Assembly (NCBI GenBank): GCA_025766275.1
Contig: JAFKAC010000005.1
Coordinates: forward strand, 1,054,001-1,118,000
Reading direction: 5' to 3'
Length of the DNA: 64,000 bases
Origin: Lactarius indigo
Lineage: Eukaryota > Basidiomycota > Agaricomycetes > Russulales > Russulaceae
The position numbers and the translations under genes were made by a program. The stretch's first letter is position 1, and each line of letters begins with the position of its first letter. The notes under the pieces are model-generated. The model was given only the letters and a program-made list of their open reading frames with translations, was not told the DNA's origin and made no database searches. Positions 12,755-23,083 of this stretch are shown in pieces.

Positions 12755-14826
12755 ATGTCTCGTTCTGTCTCCGGCCCTACTCCCTTACTTTCACAATCAA
12801 CGACGACGAATTGCTCCTCTGTTTCGGGGTACGTCTCGAATATCCTGCACTGCCGAGGTCGAGGTGCCTGACGCTTCTGTTCTGTACTCGAAAGGGTGTC
12901 CCAGGATGTTCTAGGGGAGCTGAAAACCCTCGCCAACTTCATACAATCCTCAGTCGACAAGATCGAGGAGGTCCTCCGCTCTAATGTCTTGGTCCTCCCC
13001 TCGTCAAATGCGCCGTTTAGCCTTGAGTCAGAGTCACCTCGCATGCACTCGAGCATTCAGTCCGCTGGGTCACTTATTACCTCCGCCGCGACGCGACTCA
13101 TGACCCTTGTGAGGTCTACACTGTTGGTAATCACCGATATCGTGATTCGTGATGGTGAATCCAACGGTTCTCGCAAGTATCGCACACTTTACTGACAACA
13201 GAGGCATCATCAAGATGTTTCTATTCCAATGCGTACTGCAGTGAGTACTCATGTTGCAGAAATCCTTCGAGATGCGGGCCCCAAGGTAGCGCCAGATATA
13301 TTGTCGGTTGAGGGCTCTCCCACCTGACTTCATCTTTATTCAGGGCTTACATGCGCAGGAGATCGCCAAACCGACAGGGGTTCATCCTGCGAAGCTTGGT
13401 GTGTATCGGGATCGAGTAAAATATATCCGCTCATAGTGTGCCATCAGCTCGAGTCCTTCGTCTCCTTGCAACGAATCACGTATTCATTGAAGTATTGCCG
13501 GACGTGTTCGCCAATAACCGCTTATCCACCGTTTTGGACACCAGAAAGCCTGTTGGATTGCTGATATCAAAGTAGACCCTGTTCTGGGTGCGATCGCTAA
13601 ACTGAAAGGTGACGCGTCTTTAGCCCCGAATCGAAGCACATCGGGACCTTTGGCATAACGTCTTACATCGAACTCGTGTATGAATTCCATGTTGGAGCGA
13701 TTCTTATCTGGGCTCTGACCATGTTCCCGCAGTCTTGACGAAGCTTCCAAGAGCTCATCTTATCTGACAGAGACACTTTCGATCTCGAATTTGGGCACGC
13801 CACCGAACCGACTAAGAAGGCTCTGAACAAAGCACTTAGCATTGAAGGAGATATGTGGAACTGGTTCGAGGGTCCGGATAATGGTTTGCGCCTTGCAAGA
13901 TTCGGCGCTTCGATGACTGGCCTGAGAAATATGATACCGCAAGACGCGCTTCTTGATGGTTTGTCACTTATTGTGTTGGCCAACGCCCGATTTGATACAT
14001 CAAACCCACAGGGTACGGATGGGAAAAGCTCCCTCCTGGGTCCCTAGTTGTAGATGTTGGAGGTGGCGTTAGCCCGCAGTCATTAACACTTGCTCGTCGC
14101 CACCCCAACCCTCACTTCGTTGTGCAAGACCGTGAAGCTGTGATCGGTGGTGCCAATGAGGTACGATACGTATTAGTTTCGATTTTCATGTGTACTTCTT
14201 CCTGACGCATTTTTAACGCAGTACTAGAAGAAAAACATGCCTGACGCACTTGACTCTGGACGCGTGCAGCTCCAAGGTCCGTCTTATTCTATCCCTGCAT
14301 TTCCCAGAGACGGGCGCTGATACTCGGATTTCTCAAGCCCACAATTTCTTCGACCCACAGCCAGCACTGGAGGAAGACGTCACAGTCTTCCTTGTATGCA
14401 GAGTTCTCCTCGACTGGGCGGACGAATTCTGCGTCAGGATCTTGAAAAATTTGCAAGTTGCCGCTGGGCCTAAGACACAGCTGGTCGTCGTCGAACGGCT
14501 GATAGCGAGCGCCTGCGACGAACCTACCACGCATAAAATTCCTGGCGCTGGGCTCTCCACTCCCCCCAAGCCCCTGCTTCCGAACTGGGGTCGCGCAGGC
14601 TCGATGGCGCATGCCACAGATGCTATGGTAAGTTCACCTGGTGCTGACACGAGCGTATGTGCTGACGGCAATACGCGTCACGATGGAGGGCCTCCTCAAC
14701 GGGCAAGTACGCACGATCACGGCTCTGCGCAGCTTGCTCGACCAGGCGGGCTGGAAGCTTATCGCTGTGCATCACGATGCTCCGTCGGTGGTGAAGTTCC
14801 AGAAGGCCATTGCAGTTCCGAACTAG
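12755..14826 (+). pseudogene. Plant-type/fungal O-methyltransferase-like gene (degenerate)
   Basis: Starts at ATG 12755 (MSRSVSGPTP) with a plausible first intron at GTACGT. Family-like segments appear in order: LGELKTLANFIQSSVDKIEE, SAGSLITSAATRL, VAEILRDAGP, DMWNWFEGPDNGLRLARFGA, VDVGGGVSPQSLTLA (SAM motif I), [36 protein letters not shown] and a C-terminal [18 protein letters not shown]. This is the layout of fungal hydroxyindole/caffeate-type O-methyltransferases with an N-terminal dimerisation helix region. Two defects stand out. TAG occurs after the intron near 14220 (Tyr-stop-Lys-Lys-Asn), where the family has an aromatic residue. The usual catalytic His of the HDW(A)D motif is Leu (LLDWAD). 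The middle part (13560-13790) cannot be kept in one frame. The gene lies between the two NLR copies, so the NLR duplication is not directly head-to-tail. Confidence 0.7.
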
Positions 14827-14945
14827 GAAGGGTGTGCCGTTCTAATTCAATTCTTTGTCGGATAATTCGTGTCTCTCTGGTTGCTTTGTGGTGTAAAATA
14901 CGACCAGTATGGTAACGACCCTCGTATGATGGGGAAAAAAAAATC

Positions 14946-15000
14946 TTACAGTCGTTTGCAGAACACGGCCCCGCGCCCTATGTTCCGCAAACGGCTGTAA
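14946..15000. repeat. Short foldback with TA-CAG ... CTG-TA ends
   Basis: A left arm starting TTACAGTCGTTTGCAGAACA pairs with a right arm ending CGCAAACGGCTGTAA across a ~15-nt loop, with two mismatches in 20. Both ends have the TACAG/CTGTA signature also seen at the MITE and Tc1-like element in this window. It may be a miniature foldback of the same transposon superfamily, a stem-loop terminator for the preceding gene, or chance; I cannot separate these. Confidence 0.45.
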
Positions 15001-15047
15001 ACGGACTGGAAACTTGCTGGGCCGGGCTCCGGGCTGTGCCAGGGTGC

Positions 15048-15055
15048 TTTATAGT
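15048..15055 (+). promoter_or_regulatory. Possible TATA-like box upstream of NLR copy 2
   Basis: TTTATAGT lies ~90 bases upstream of the ATG at 15142. It is a single weak match in a GC-rich stretch and is offered only as a candidate. Confidence 0.25.
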
Positions 15056-15141
15056 AGTAGTCGGCCCGGCCTCAAGCCATAACCCGTACATTACTCCCGT
15101 CACTGTTCAGCCTCGCTTGACTACACAATAACATCTATACC

Positions 15142-18100
15142 ATGTCCAGAACACAATGTGCAACTACGTCCTCTTCCACGCCCAATTTTATCTCGATTTT
15201 CGATGCCACCTCCAAAGAGTACAAGAAACTGACGGGACAAGATCTCAATACGCATCCATTTTCCGCGGTGTTCGACGGTTGCAACTCTCCTGATGCTGTC
15301 TTGAGCATATTTCGAAAGCAGGCAGAGATCTTTGACGAAATCCGCAAAGGTGATGAGAGGCTAATAAAGTGGCTGGATCCGATGGTCCATATTTTGTTCA
15401 CGTTTTCAGTGGCACTTGGAGAGGGTGTCGGACTGGTAAATTCGCAAGGGCTCCACTGATTACATACCACAACTGACGTTTTCTCAGATATTTTCACCCG
15501 CAAAAGTAATTTTCACTGGCACCGGAGTACTTCTTACGGTGGGTACTCCATGACACTACCTAAGGTTGTGGCACATCGGTGACGCTCCAATCTTTCAGGT
15601 AGCTAAGGACGTCATGGCGAGTTATGACACACTCGCCAGCCTCTTTGAGCGCATGCAAGGTTTCTTACAACGACTGGAGATGTACAGTAGCACGCCACTG
15701 ACACCCGCAATGGCGGAGGTGCTGGGCAAAATTATGGCAGAAGTACTATCCATCTTCGCCTTTGTAACAAAAGAGATGAAGCAGAGACAATTCAGTGGGT
15801 CGGCTCATTCAACCCGTGATTTCTGGCTCACGATGAAGCAGAGAAATATCTAAAGAGACTGGTGGGAAGGACACATATCGAGGACGCACTCAAGAGGTTG
15901 GACCTACTCACCCAGGAAGAGATGCAGATGGCGGTGGCGAGAAATTTGGAGGTTACAAACCTCATCGATGATAACGTCAAGGCAATCAAGGCGATCACAA
16001 GCGATGTCAGCATCGATGTGAATGCACTCAAGGAGGTCACACTCAACGTCGATAACAATGTAAGAGAAATCAGAGAGGGTGTGTAACGATTATTTTCTTT
16101 ACGTCCGTTCAGCATTGAAACCCCAGCATCTGAATAGCAACAGGCACACTTACCCGTCAGTTTTTTTTTTTTTGTCAACGCACCTGTTTCCGTGACGGTA
16201 ACCTCCCTTACAGGTGGTCGCGTGCGGAGCGACCTCCGAAAATGGATCTCTCCACCAAATCCTTCCACAAATCACAATCTTGCTTGCGATACTCACTACA
16301 ATGGCACTACGATGTGGTTTTCTCAGGGCAATGCGTTTGGTGAATGGAAAATGAATGGTTCCTTGTTGTGGATCCGTGGAAATCGTCCGTTTTTTTTTTT
16401 TTTTTTTCAATCCTCTGTGCCTTAGATATTGATCTCCCTTGTCACCTGCCTTAGCCGGTTCTGGAAAGAGTGTTCTTTGGTATGTGATCCCATACACCTA
16501 TGTTCCCCAAGGAGATTTACGTCGTTGATAAGCTCCACAATCATTGAAGACCTCAAACGAACTGTTGGGTCACCATTGATGGTGTACTTTTATTTCGACT
16601 TTAAAGACGCTGCGAAACGGGACATCCGCGGACTACTTTCCTCTCTCCTCATTCAGCTTAGCGACAAATCCGACATTTGCTGGGGCATTCTGTCAGATCT
16701 CTACACCAAACACGAAGACGGCTCGAATCAACCAAGGGAGGTCACCCTCATACAATGTCTTAAGGACATGCTCCAATCTATGCCACATACCCCATTTTAC
16801 GTCGTCGTAGATGCCCTGGACGAGTGTCCGAATACCACCGGAACTCCATCCCCTCGCGAAAAGGTCTTGAATTTTATTGAGGACCTTGTCAGCGGCCAAT
16901 ACCCGAATCTGTATCTATGTATTACAAGTCGTCCCGAACAAGACATCCGAACTGTTCTCGACCCCTTAACTCCCAAATCCCGCTGCGTGTCCCTTCACGA
17001 GGAAGGCGGGCAAAGGGAGGATATCAACACCTACATTAAATCTTTTGTTGACTCAGACCGAGCGATGCGAAGGTGGAGAGCGGAAGAAAAGCAACTGGTA
17101 ATTAACACACTTTCGGAAAGAGCTGATGGGATGTAAGGCGCCTCTGCCCCTGTACGTTTTGAACGTTGCTCATGGTGACATGTAGGTTTCGCTGGGTGTT
17201 CTGTCAATTGGACACACTGCGTCGCTGTATGGCAGTGAGCATTCGGCAGGCTCTGAATGAGTTGCCAGCCAGTCTAGATGAGACATACAAGCAGATATTG
17301 CAAGGCATTCCCATGCAGAAACGAGAGCACGCGCATCGTCTGTTCCAGTGCCTGATAGCGTCCATTCGTCCACTCAAACTCGAAGAGCTCGCCGAGATTT
17401 TTGCAATTCAGTTCGACTTTAAAATGACTACCAAGCTCGAAGAGGCCTGGCGACCGGAAGATGCAGAAGACGCTGTGCTGTCCGCGTGTTCTAGCTTGGT
17501 CTCCGTCGTCAAAGTGGAGGGTTCTCAAATCGTGCAGTTTTCACATTTTTCGGTCAAGGAATTCTTGACTTCTGATCGCCTCGCCACCTCTACCTCTACA
17601 CATATTCGTTACTTCCACGCCCCATTAGAGTCTGCTCACATGATTCTCGCGCAAGCCTGCCTAGCAGTGCTGCTTCAACTAGACGAGAAGGTGGATAGAA
17701 AGCGTATCAAGGGCCTTCCTCTCGCGTTTTATGCCGCTCGATACTGGGTCGATCATGCGCGGTTCAATAATGTAGAATTACAAATTCAAGATCACATAGA
17801 ACTCTTGTTCAACCCTACCAAGCCCCATTTCACGGCATGGTCCTGGATACACGATGGGGGTAGGGGGGACGGCCAACCCGTGACCGTTCTGGCAGAGCAC
17901 CTATCGCCATCTAGTGCTACCCCACTATACTATGCCGCGTTACGTGGCCTCAGCTGGACAACAAAGCAACTTGTTGTTGCGCGGAGGCAGGACATAGACA
18001 TCGGCGGCGGTTGGTACGGCACTCCGATGCGAGCTGCGTTAGCTATGGGTCACCTGGAAGTTGCGCGTTTTCTGCTCGAACACGGGGCCGATGTCGATGC

Positions 18101-18596
18101 TAAGAACTCGCAAGGAGAAACCCCACTCAAGACCTTCTCTCGGGATGGTCGCGTGGAGATCCTGCACCTGCTATTTGATTTTGGACCAGATGTGAATGTG
18201 CGCAATTGCGCTGACTGGGCACCATTGCACAGTGCGGCATTCAAAGGACACTACGAGGTTGCGCGCATGCTACTACAACACAATGCAGACGTCAACATCA
18301 AAGGCCTTAGAGACTTCACACCATTACACTGTGCGTCGGAGAGGGGACAAGTCGAGGTCGTGCAGCTCCTCATCGAGCATGGAGCTAACATAAATGCACA
18401 AAGTAGCTCCCTTCGCACTCCATTATACCAGGCGTCGGAGGCAGGGGAGCCCGGAGTCGTGTGGTTGCTACTCGTACACGGTGCGGACGTGCATATACGG
18501 AGAAGATGGAGAGACACGCCATACCAGGTGGCGTCAAAGAGTGGATTCAGTGAGATCACCCAATTGCTGTTGGAGTATGGCGCTAGGAAGCAATAG
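15142..18596 (+). CDS. NLR-like STAND protein: Goodbye domain, NACHT, ankyrin repeats (copy 2, intact)
   Basis: Eight exons chain in frame: 15142-15435, 15488-15538, 15599-15794, 15842-16078, 16214-16384, 16455-16479, 16533-17132 and 17186-18596. They sum to 2985 nt, or 994 codons plus stop. Residues ~1-260 match the fungal STAND N-terminal Goodbye domain (EYKKLTGQDL, KWLDPMV, FSPAKVIFTGTGVLL). The NACHT module has a P-loop GNPGSGKS near residue 317, assembled across two introns, and a Walker B-like VVVDALDECPN near 415. HFSVKEFLTSDRL lies in the winged-helix-like region. About six ankyrin repeats occupy ~800-994 (for example GHLEVARFLLEHGADVDA). Fungal STAND proteins of this type are cytosolic non-self sensors linked to heterokaryon incompatibility and regulated cell death; the ligand here is unknown. 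A 25-base exon carrying most of the P-loop is unusual. All splice sites are GT-AG by inspection, unconfirmed by RNA. Confidence 0.88.
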
Positions 18597-19499
18597 TCGA
18601 TGGAAATTATTGTATAGGATTACTCAGTTTGCTAAGTCATCTCCGTCTATTATCACAATATCAATATTTTACTAGTTTATCTAGCACGGCTGATAACGAA
18701 GTCTCATGAGCATTGCCACCAGCGGTAGTTGTACCTAGGAATGCTACATTAACAAACGACCGGGATCTCAGTGGTCTGAGGTGGTCAAGAGTCTAGACTA
18801 TGGCGACGGTAGTTAGTGGAGGGGTAGACCGTTGCCTTTGGTAATAAGGCTGTCTAAGACTTCCTAGGCCGACAGTGAGATACAATCTGCATCGAAAGAA
18901 AGATAAAAAATTGCAACACCATTTCTCCGACAAGCAAGGTTGTAGTCGACAAGGCCGACGCCTATCACAATTGCAGTCACAATCGAGTAATATTTTTCCG
19001 GTTGCCCCTTGGATTTCTCGATATAGAGCAGTTACTACGATGGCCAATACAGTATAACGAGTGAAGGCTACCTGTGCGGTCGGCACCGCCGTTCCCCCTA
19101 AAAAAGTATCATCGGGGGCGAAGCTGTGGCACTGGCAAGTGGATAGAAAAATAATGAGAGGAGGACGAGGAGGAGGAATAAAGTAAGCGGTACATTTCTG
19201 TAACCAAGTTTCAGAAGCAACTGGTAGTTCAGACGTGCATAGCGTAAACTTGAAGGGTAACCAAAGCAAGTCGAAGCCGGAGTTCCATTCTGGCAGGGTC
19301 ACACCACGTTGGAACCGCGCGTTGGAAAATACGAGCCGCCTTTTCCTTCAGTCTGTCCGATACCACGTGTGGGTCGATAGACTTGAATACTACGCAGACG
19401 AGCCAGGAGCCTCGTACATGTTAAAACTACAACCAACGCAACTTAGATCCCAGTCACATTCTGGAGACCTAGAGATTCAAACTTTGATTTACCCTTTTC
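18597..19499. other. Intergenic stretch between NLR copy 2 and the epoxide hydrolase remnant
   Basis: Nothing recognisable on either strand. An open frame at 18793-19302 (minus) is Cys-rich and lacks protein-like character. Confidence 0.4.
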
Positions 19500-21330
19500 A
19501 TTCGATAGCCATCACACCCCGGAACGACGCCTGCCGCAGGCCCAGACTTGCCAAACATTTTCCTGAGGTCGCCCACAAGTGCCTCGGGCTGCTCATACGC
19601 CGCAAAGTGTCCACCAACCTCGAACACAGTCTTTCCTTTGGAACGCAACAGACTGCCCGCCATCCGTCGTCAGTCGTCAGTCGACTATAGCAGGAGGGAG
19701 GCACGGAAACGCACGCTTTGGGGAACCAAGCGAGCTCCTTGAGGATGGAGGACAGGCCGACTGGGGCGGCCGTCTTAGGGAAACCGACCACTGGGTCCCC
19801 GATCTCGTAGTAGATCTTGACGGACGCTGCAGGTCCCGCGCGCGAGAACCAATAAATTGAGATCTATGTCAGAACTACGAAGCCATTAAGTTTGGATCCG
19901 ATATATGGTGGATGACAATGCACCTTCGTCGTCAGTCCACGGATACGCATCTGTCCGCGTGACGAGCTTCTCATATATCTAGGCGAGCAGGCTGATGGGT
20001 GAGGCGGCGAGGCTGAATCCGGGTGTCTGCGGCTTGGTGGACTGTTCGCAGTAGTCCATGCCAATCTTGAAGAAGTTTTGGGAAACGGCTGTCGCCTCTC
20101 GCTCATGCGATGTGAAAGACGTAATCAAGCACTCGAGCAGAACTATGGGATTTCCAAAGAACGTGGGCGGCTCGCAAATTTTTTTCTTTATTTTTTTTGG
20201 AAAGACGAGGGCCGGCTTACATGGGGGTGTTTGTGTGTGATAATGCGGTGTTTTAACGTGCTTACAGCTGGTTCCATAACGATTGTCCCCTGCCATTTTG
20301 AGAACATAGTCGGTCATCCAAAACTCGAGAGCGGGATTCATAATCAAGTCGAGGGAGAAATTCTCAGGAAATCAGGTTATCTCACAGAATTAAGGTTATA
20401 GAATAGTTATCTTGTAACAATTGGGGTTATGGAATGGTTATCTGTATTGCTCCGCTCGAGAGCTGTGCCATCTCAGTGGCGGAGTTACCAATTCAAACCT
20501 CGCCTATATCCAAACTTTGGTCACCAGGGGACAATCGTTATGGAACCAGCTGTAAACCCGTATAAAATGAAGCCGCGGTATATAAGCGTCAACCACGATA
20601 GATAGCCGTTATCGCGATGTTCCAGAGTGCTACTGATAATCTGGAGTACTTACTATATGCCCCCGGTCTCCGCCTTGTGTCACGTATTCAGTGTAACCCG
20701 GCGAGATCATCAGCTCGTTAAATAGGTGGGTTGGGGGGTACAAGTGGTCAGCGCAGTAGCAAGGAGATTGTAGGGCCAAGCTTACTTCGGCGTGATGCTT
20801 CGCATGAAAAGCCCTTCTCCAACACCCCTTCCGACCATGTGTACTCGGGAAGGCTTGGCACAACAACGTGGAACGACAGACGATCACCAGAAACCGCCGT
20901 CAGGAGTGGCAGTAACTTCATCACTCCGAGGAAGCTTCCTGGCCCTGTGCACCATGTGCGACTCAACAACGACTTAGCAGGGCAGAGATGGGAGACAATG
21001 TACAGCCATGGGCCAGCAACGGGGCGGCACCGTTGGCGGTGCTCTTCTGGTATACGTAATGCACGCTGAGCTCGCCGAACCCGTCGACCGCGATGGTGCG
21101 CGTGAACATGGGAAACGCGTTCAGTTCGCGCTCGTGTGTGTGCCAGTCATACCCTCATTCTACCTTTTGGAAAGCCATCTGGTATCTGCGCGCGGCACGC
21201 CATAGGCCCATTCGGTGGCATTGACTTCGTCCAGGGGGCGAGTGTCATCGAGCTTGTGCGCTTGAGTAGGGCGAGCGCGTCATCTGAGATGGCGATTTGG
21301 AAGGCTGCTCAGAAGTGGTAGGTAGGATAT
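19500..21330 (-). pseudogene. Microsomal-type epoxide hydrolase (alpha/beta hydrolase) remnant, split by a MITE
   Basis: Family segments read on the minus strand in order are: FQIAISDDALALLK (~21.29 kb), GYDWHTHERELNAFP, RTIAVDGFGELSVHYVY, FHVVVPSLP, GYTEYVTQGGDRG (nucleophile motif, normally GGDWG), LYG..KHVKTPHYHT, STKPQTPGFSLAASP, IYEKLVTRTDAYPWTDDE, FSRAGPAASVKIYYE, GLSSILKELAWFPKA and [17 protein letters not shown] (catalytic His). Epoxide hydrolases convert epoxides to diols. Breaks include a stop in the N-terminal part (LSKR*), TAG where Trp is expected at LLA*IYEK, and shifts in the oxyanion-hole and C-terminal regions. The MITE at 20265-20552 lies between Phe and Lys of LYGF-KHVK; the frame is continuous when it is removed. 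The gene is dead, but the order of lesions is not known. Confidence 0.8.
20265..20552. mobile_element. 288-bp MITE with perfect 28-bp TIRs and TA target duplication
   Basis: The ends are CAGCTGGTTCCATAACGATT... and its exact reverse complement, flanked by TA at 20263-20264 and 20553-20554. There is no coding capacity. Interior sequence near the left end (CATTTTG, GGGATTCATAATCAAGTC, AGGTTATCTC, GGTTATAGAATAGTTATC) matches the subterminal sequence of the 29.5-kb Tc1-like block at 25440-25560. The right end (ATTCAAACCTCG) resembles 54866-54880. This suggests an internally deleted relative that a Tc1-like transposase could have mobilised. It lies inside a coding exon of the epoxide hydrolase remnant. 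Confidence 0.9.
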
Positions 21331-21508
21331 CGCAAAAAGACGGAAGATAGTTCGAAAACGAAAACAAGGCGAGAAATGAAAATACAAAGTTTGACAGAAT
21401 CTGTTGTCCATTTGGCCTCGGAGGTGCGTGAGATGAGAGACTCGAAGCACATGATGGAGACGGCCACCACGACTTGATAACGGCGCCTCATAGGCCTCAT
21501 CTTGCATC

Positions 21509-22929
21509 ATGCTCTTGAGCTATTCAAAGTGGCAGTGGGGCCAACTCGAGGTTCGTCCGTCCCCTCTTTCTCTCTTGTCGTTCTACTACGATCCTACAGG
21601 TGTCTGACAGTTCTGATATCGAGGGTCACCCCAACGTCGACAAAAAATCACCCATTCGATCCGTCCCTTCCCTTGTCTGGAAATCAATGTTCCCATCTCG
21701 TCGTGTCGCAGGTGGAAGCAGCGCGGCGACAATCGTATCGAATAACTCGGGGCTGAGGTCGCTTGTAACGATGTCCTCATCGCTCGTCTTTGCACCCTTC
21801 AACCTAACCTTGTTCAGTCGGGTTCGTCATACTTCTCGTCCGAGGTAGACCGCTTGCGTACTAGTCCATCACCCGAAGTGCCACCTACAAAATGCCGCCA
21901 AACCGGTCCCGTACGACGAGATGATACTTACTCTCCTCCAAACTGTCGCGAAAGAAGCACAGGAAAACACTGGGTAGGACACCTCAAAACTTGAAAAATT
22001 GCTAGAAGACCGACTTAATTTCCACACGAACAAGTTGAGTGGCATCACCGAGGAACGAAGGAAAGAGAGACACGCTTATGAAGGAGAAGTCCAAGCACAT
22101 CACGACAGACGATCTCCACGAGGGCTTTGAATCCAAAGTAAATAATCTTTCTTCATTCTCGGAGACCCTTTCAACTCTCCCCACAGTACGTTCCCCAAAA
22201 CCCGAACCGGCCCCGGTGATAAACGGAGCAAAGTCAAAGTGCACCTCCAAGACCACTCATATTGAAGTGCTCAACCCGCTGTCCGCGTCTTCTGCACTAG
22301 AGCTTGGTGGTAAAAAGCTCGGAAAGGACAGCGTGCAGCTGTTCTTTAGATGGTACATTTTTATTTTCATTTCACTTGTGCACATTCGTTCCCTTTCGTG
22401 CTGACGAAGTTGTCAACACAGCATGGTGGCTGGAGGTGAGAACGCACAAGCGATCTGCAAAGACCTCGCGGACACCTACGGTCACATCGTCAAGCGCGTC
22501 GAAATCGCCAAACAAGAAGCGGAGGCTGTTGCCGGGGGCGAAGAACAGATTCAGCTTGTAGCTGAGAACCCGACACCGTCATCTCGTTCGACGTGCCGGA
22601 TGACCCTCCACTGGCACCAGAGCATCTGGTACTTGAGGGTCCGGGGACCGAGGGCATGGATATTGAGGAAGTGTCAATGCGCAAGGCTCTGCAGATGCGT
22701 TGGGACCTTTTCTGTGGGCTTCCCGAGTACCTACAAGAAGCTCTCAAGACAAATGATCTAGCGGTCGGGAACAAAGTCATTGGGAACATGCCAGTCAGTA
22801 TCGCGGAGAACACCACCGGGGTATTGGACATGGGGTATATTGAACTTTTCCGAGAAAGAGATAAGAGACGAAACTGGCCGAGCTGCTTGGGAGGAGAATG
22901 ACGCCGATGAAGCTGAGGATGCGCCTTAG
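21509..22929 (+). pseudogene. Cdc37-like Hsp90 co-chaperone pseudogene
   Basis: Begins MLLSYSKW (21509), like the conserved Cdc37 start. After a GT-AG intron it reads SDSSDIEGHPNVDKKS, the CK2-phosphorylated N-terminal motif region. Further segments are YFSSEVDRLRTSPSPE, LEKLLEDRLNFHTNK, LHEGFESK, LGKDSVQLFFR, EEQIQLVAENP, FDVPDDPPLAPEHLVLEGPG, KALQMRWDLFCGLPEYLQEA and a terminal SEKEIRDETGRAAWEEND. Cdc37 recruits protein kinases to Hsp90. At least two single-base shifts break the frame, near 22570 (AENP to DTVIS-like) and near 22840 (before NFSEKE). The region 21680-21980 also fails to stay in one frame. It has intron-like gaps, so it is not obviously a processed copy. Because Cdc37 is essential in fungi, a functional gene is expected elsewhere. 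Confidence 0.8.
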
Positions 22930-23083
22930 ATGCTAAGGTTACTCTATGAAGTAAAGTGGTCGTGTTTATATGACCAAATACAATCGAGATGTATCAACCT
23001 TCTACAAGATGCTTTATTTTTCATGGAATGCTCAGAGACCGCCCCCAAGATAATCCTATAATACGGTGTAATGTGATAGAGGG

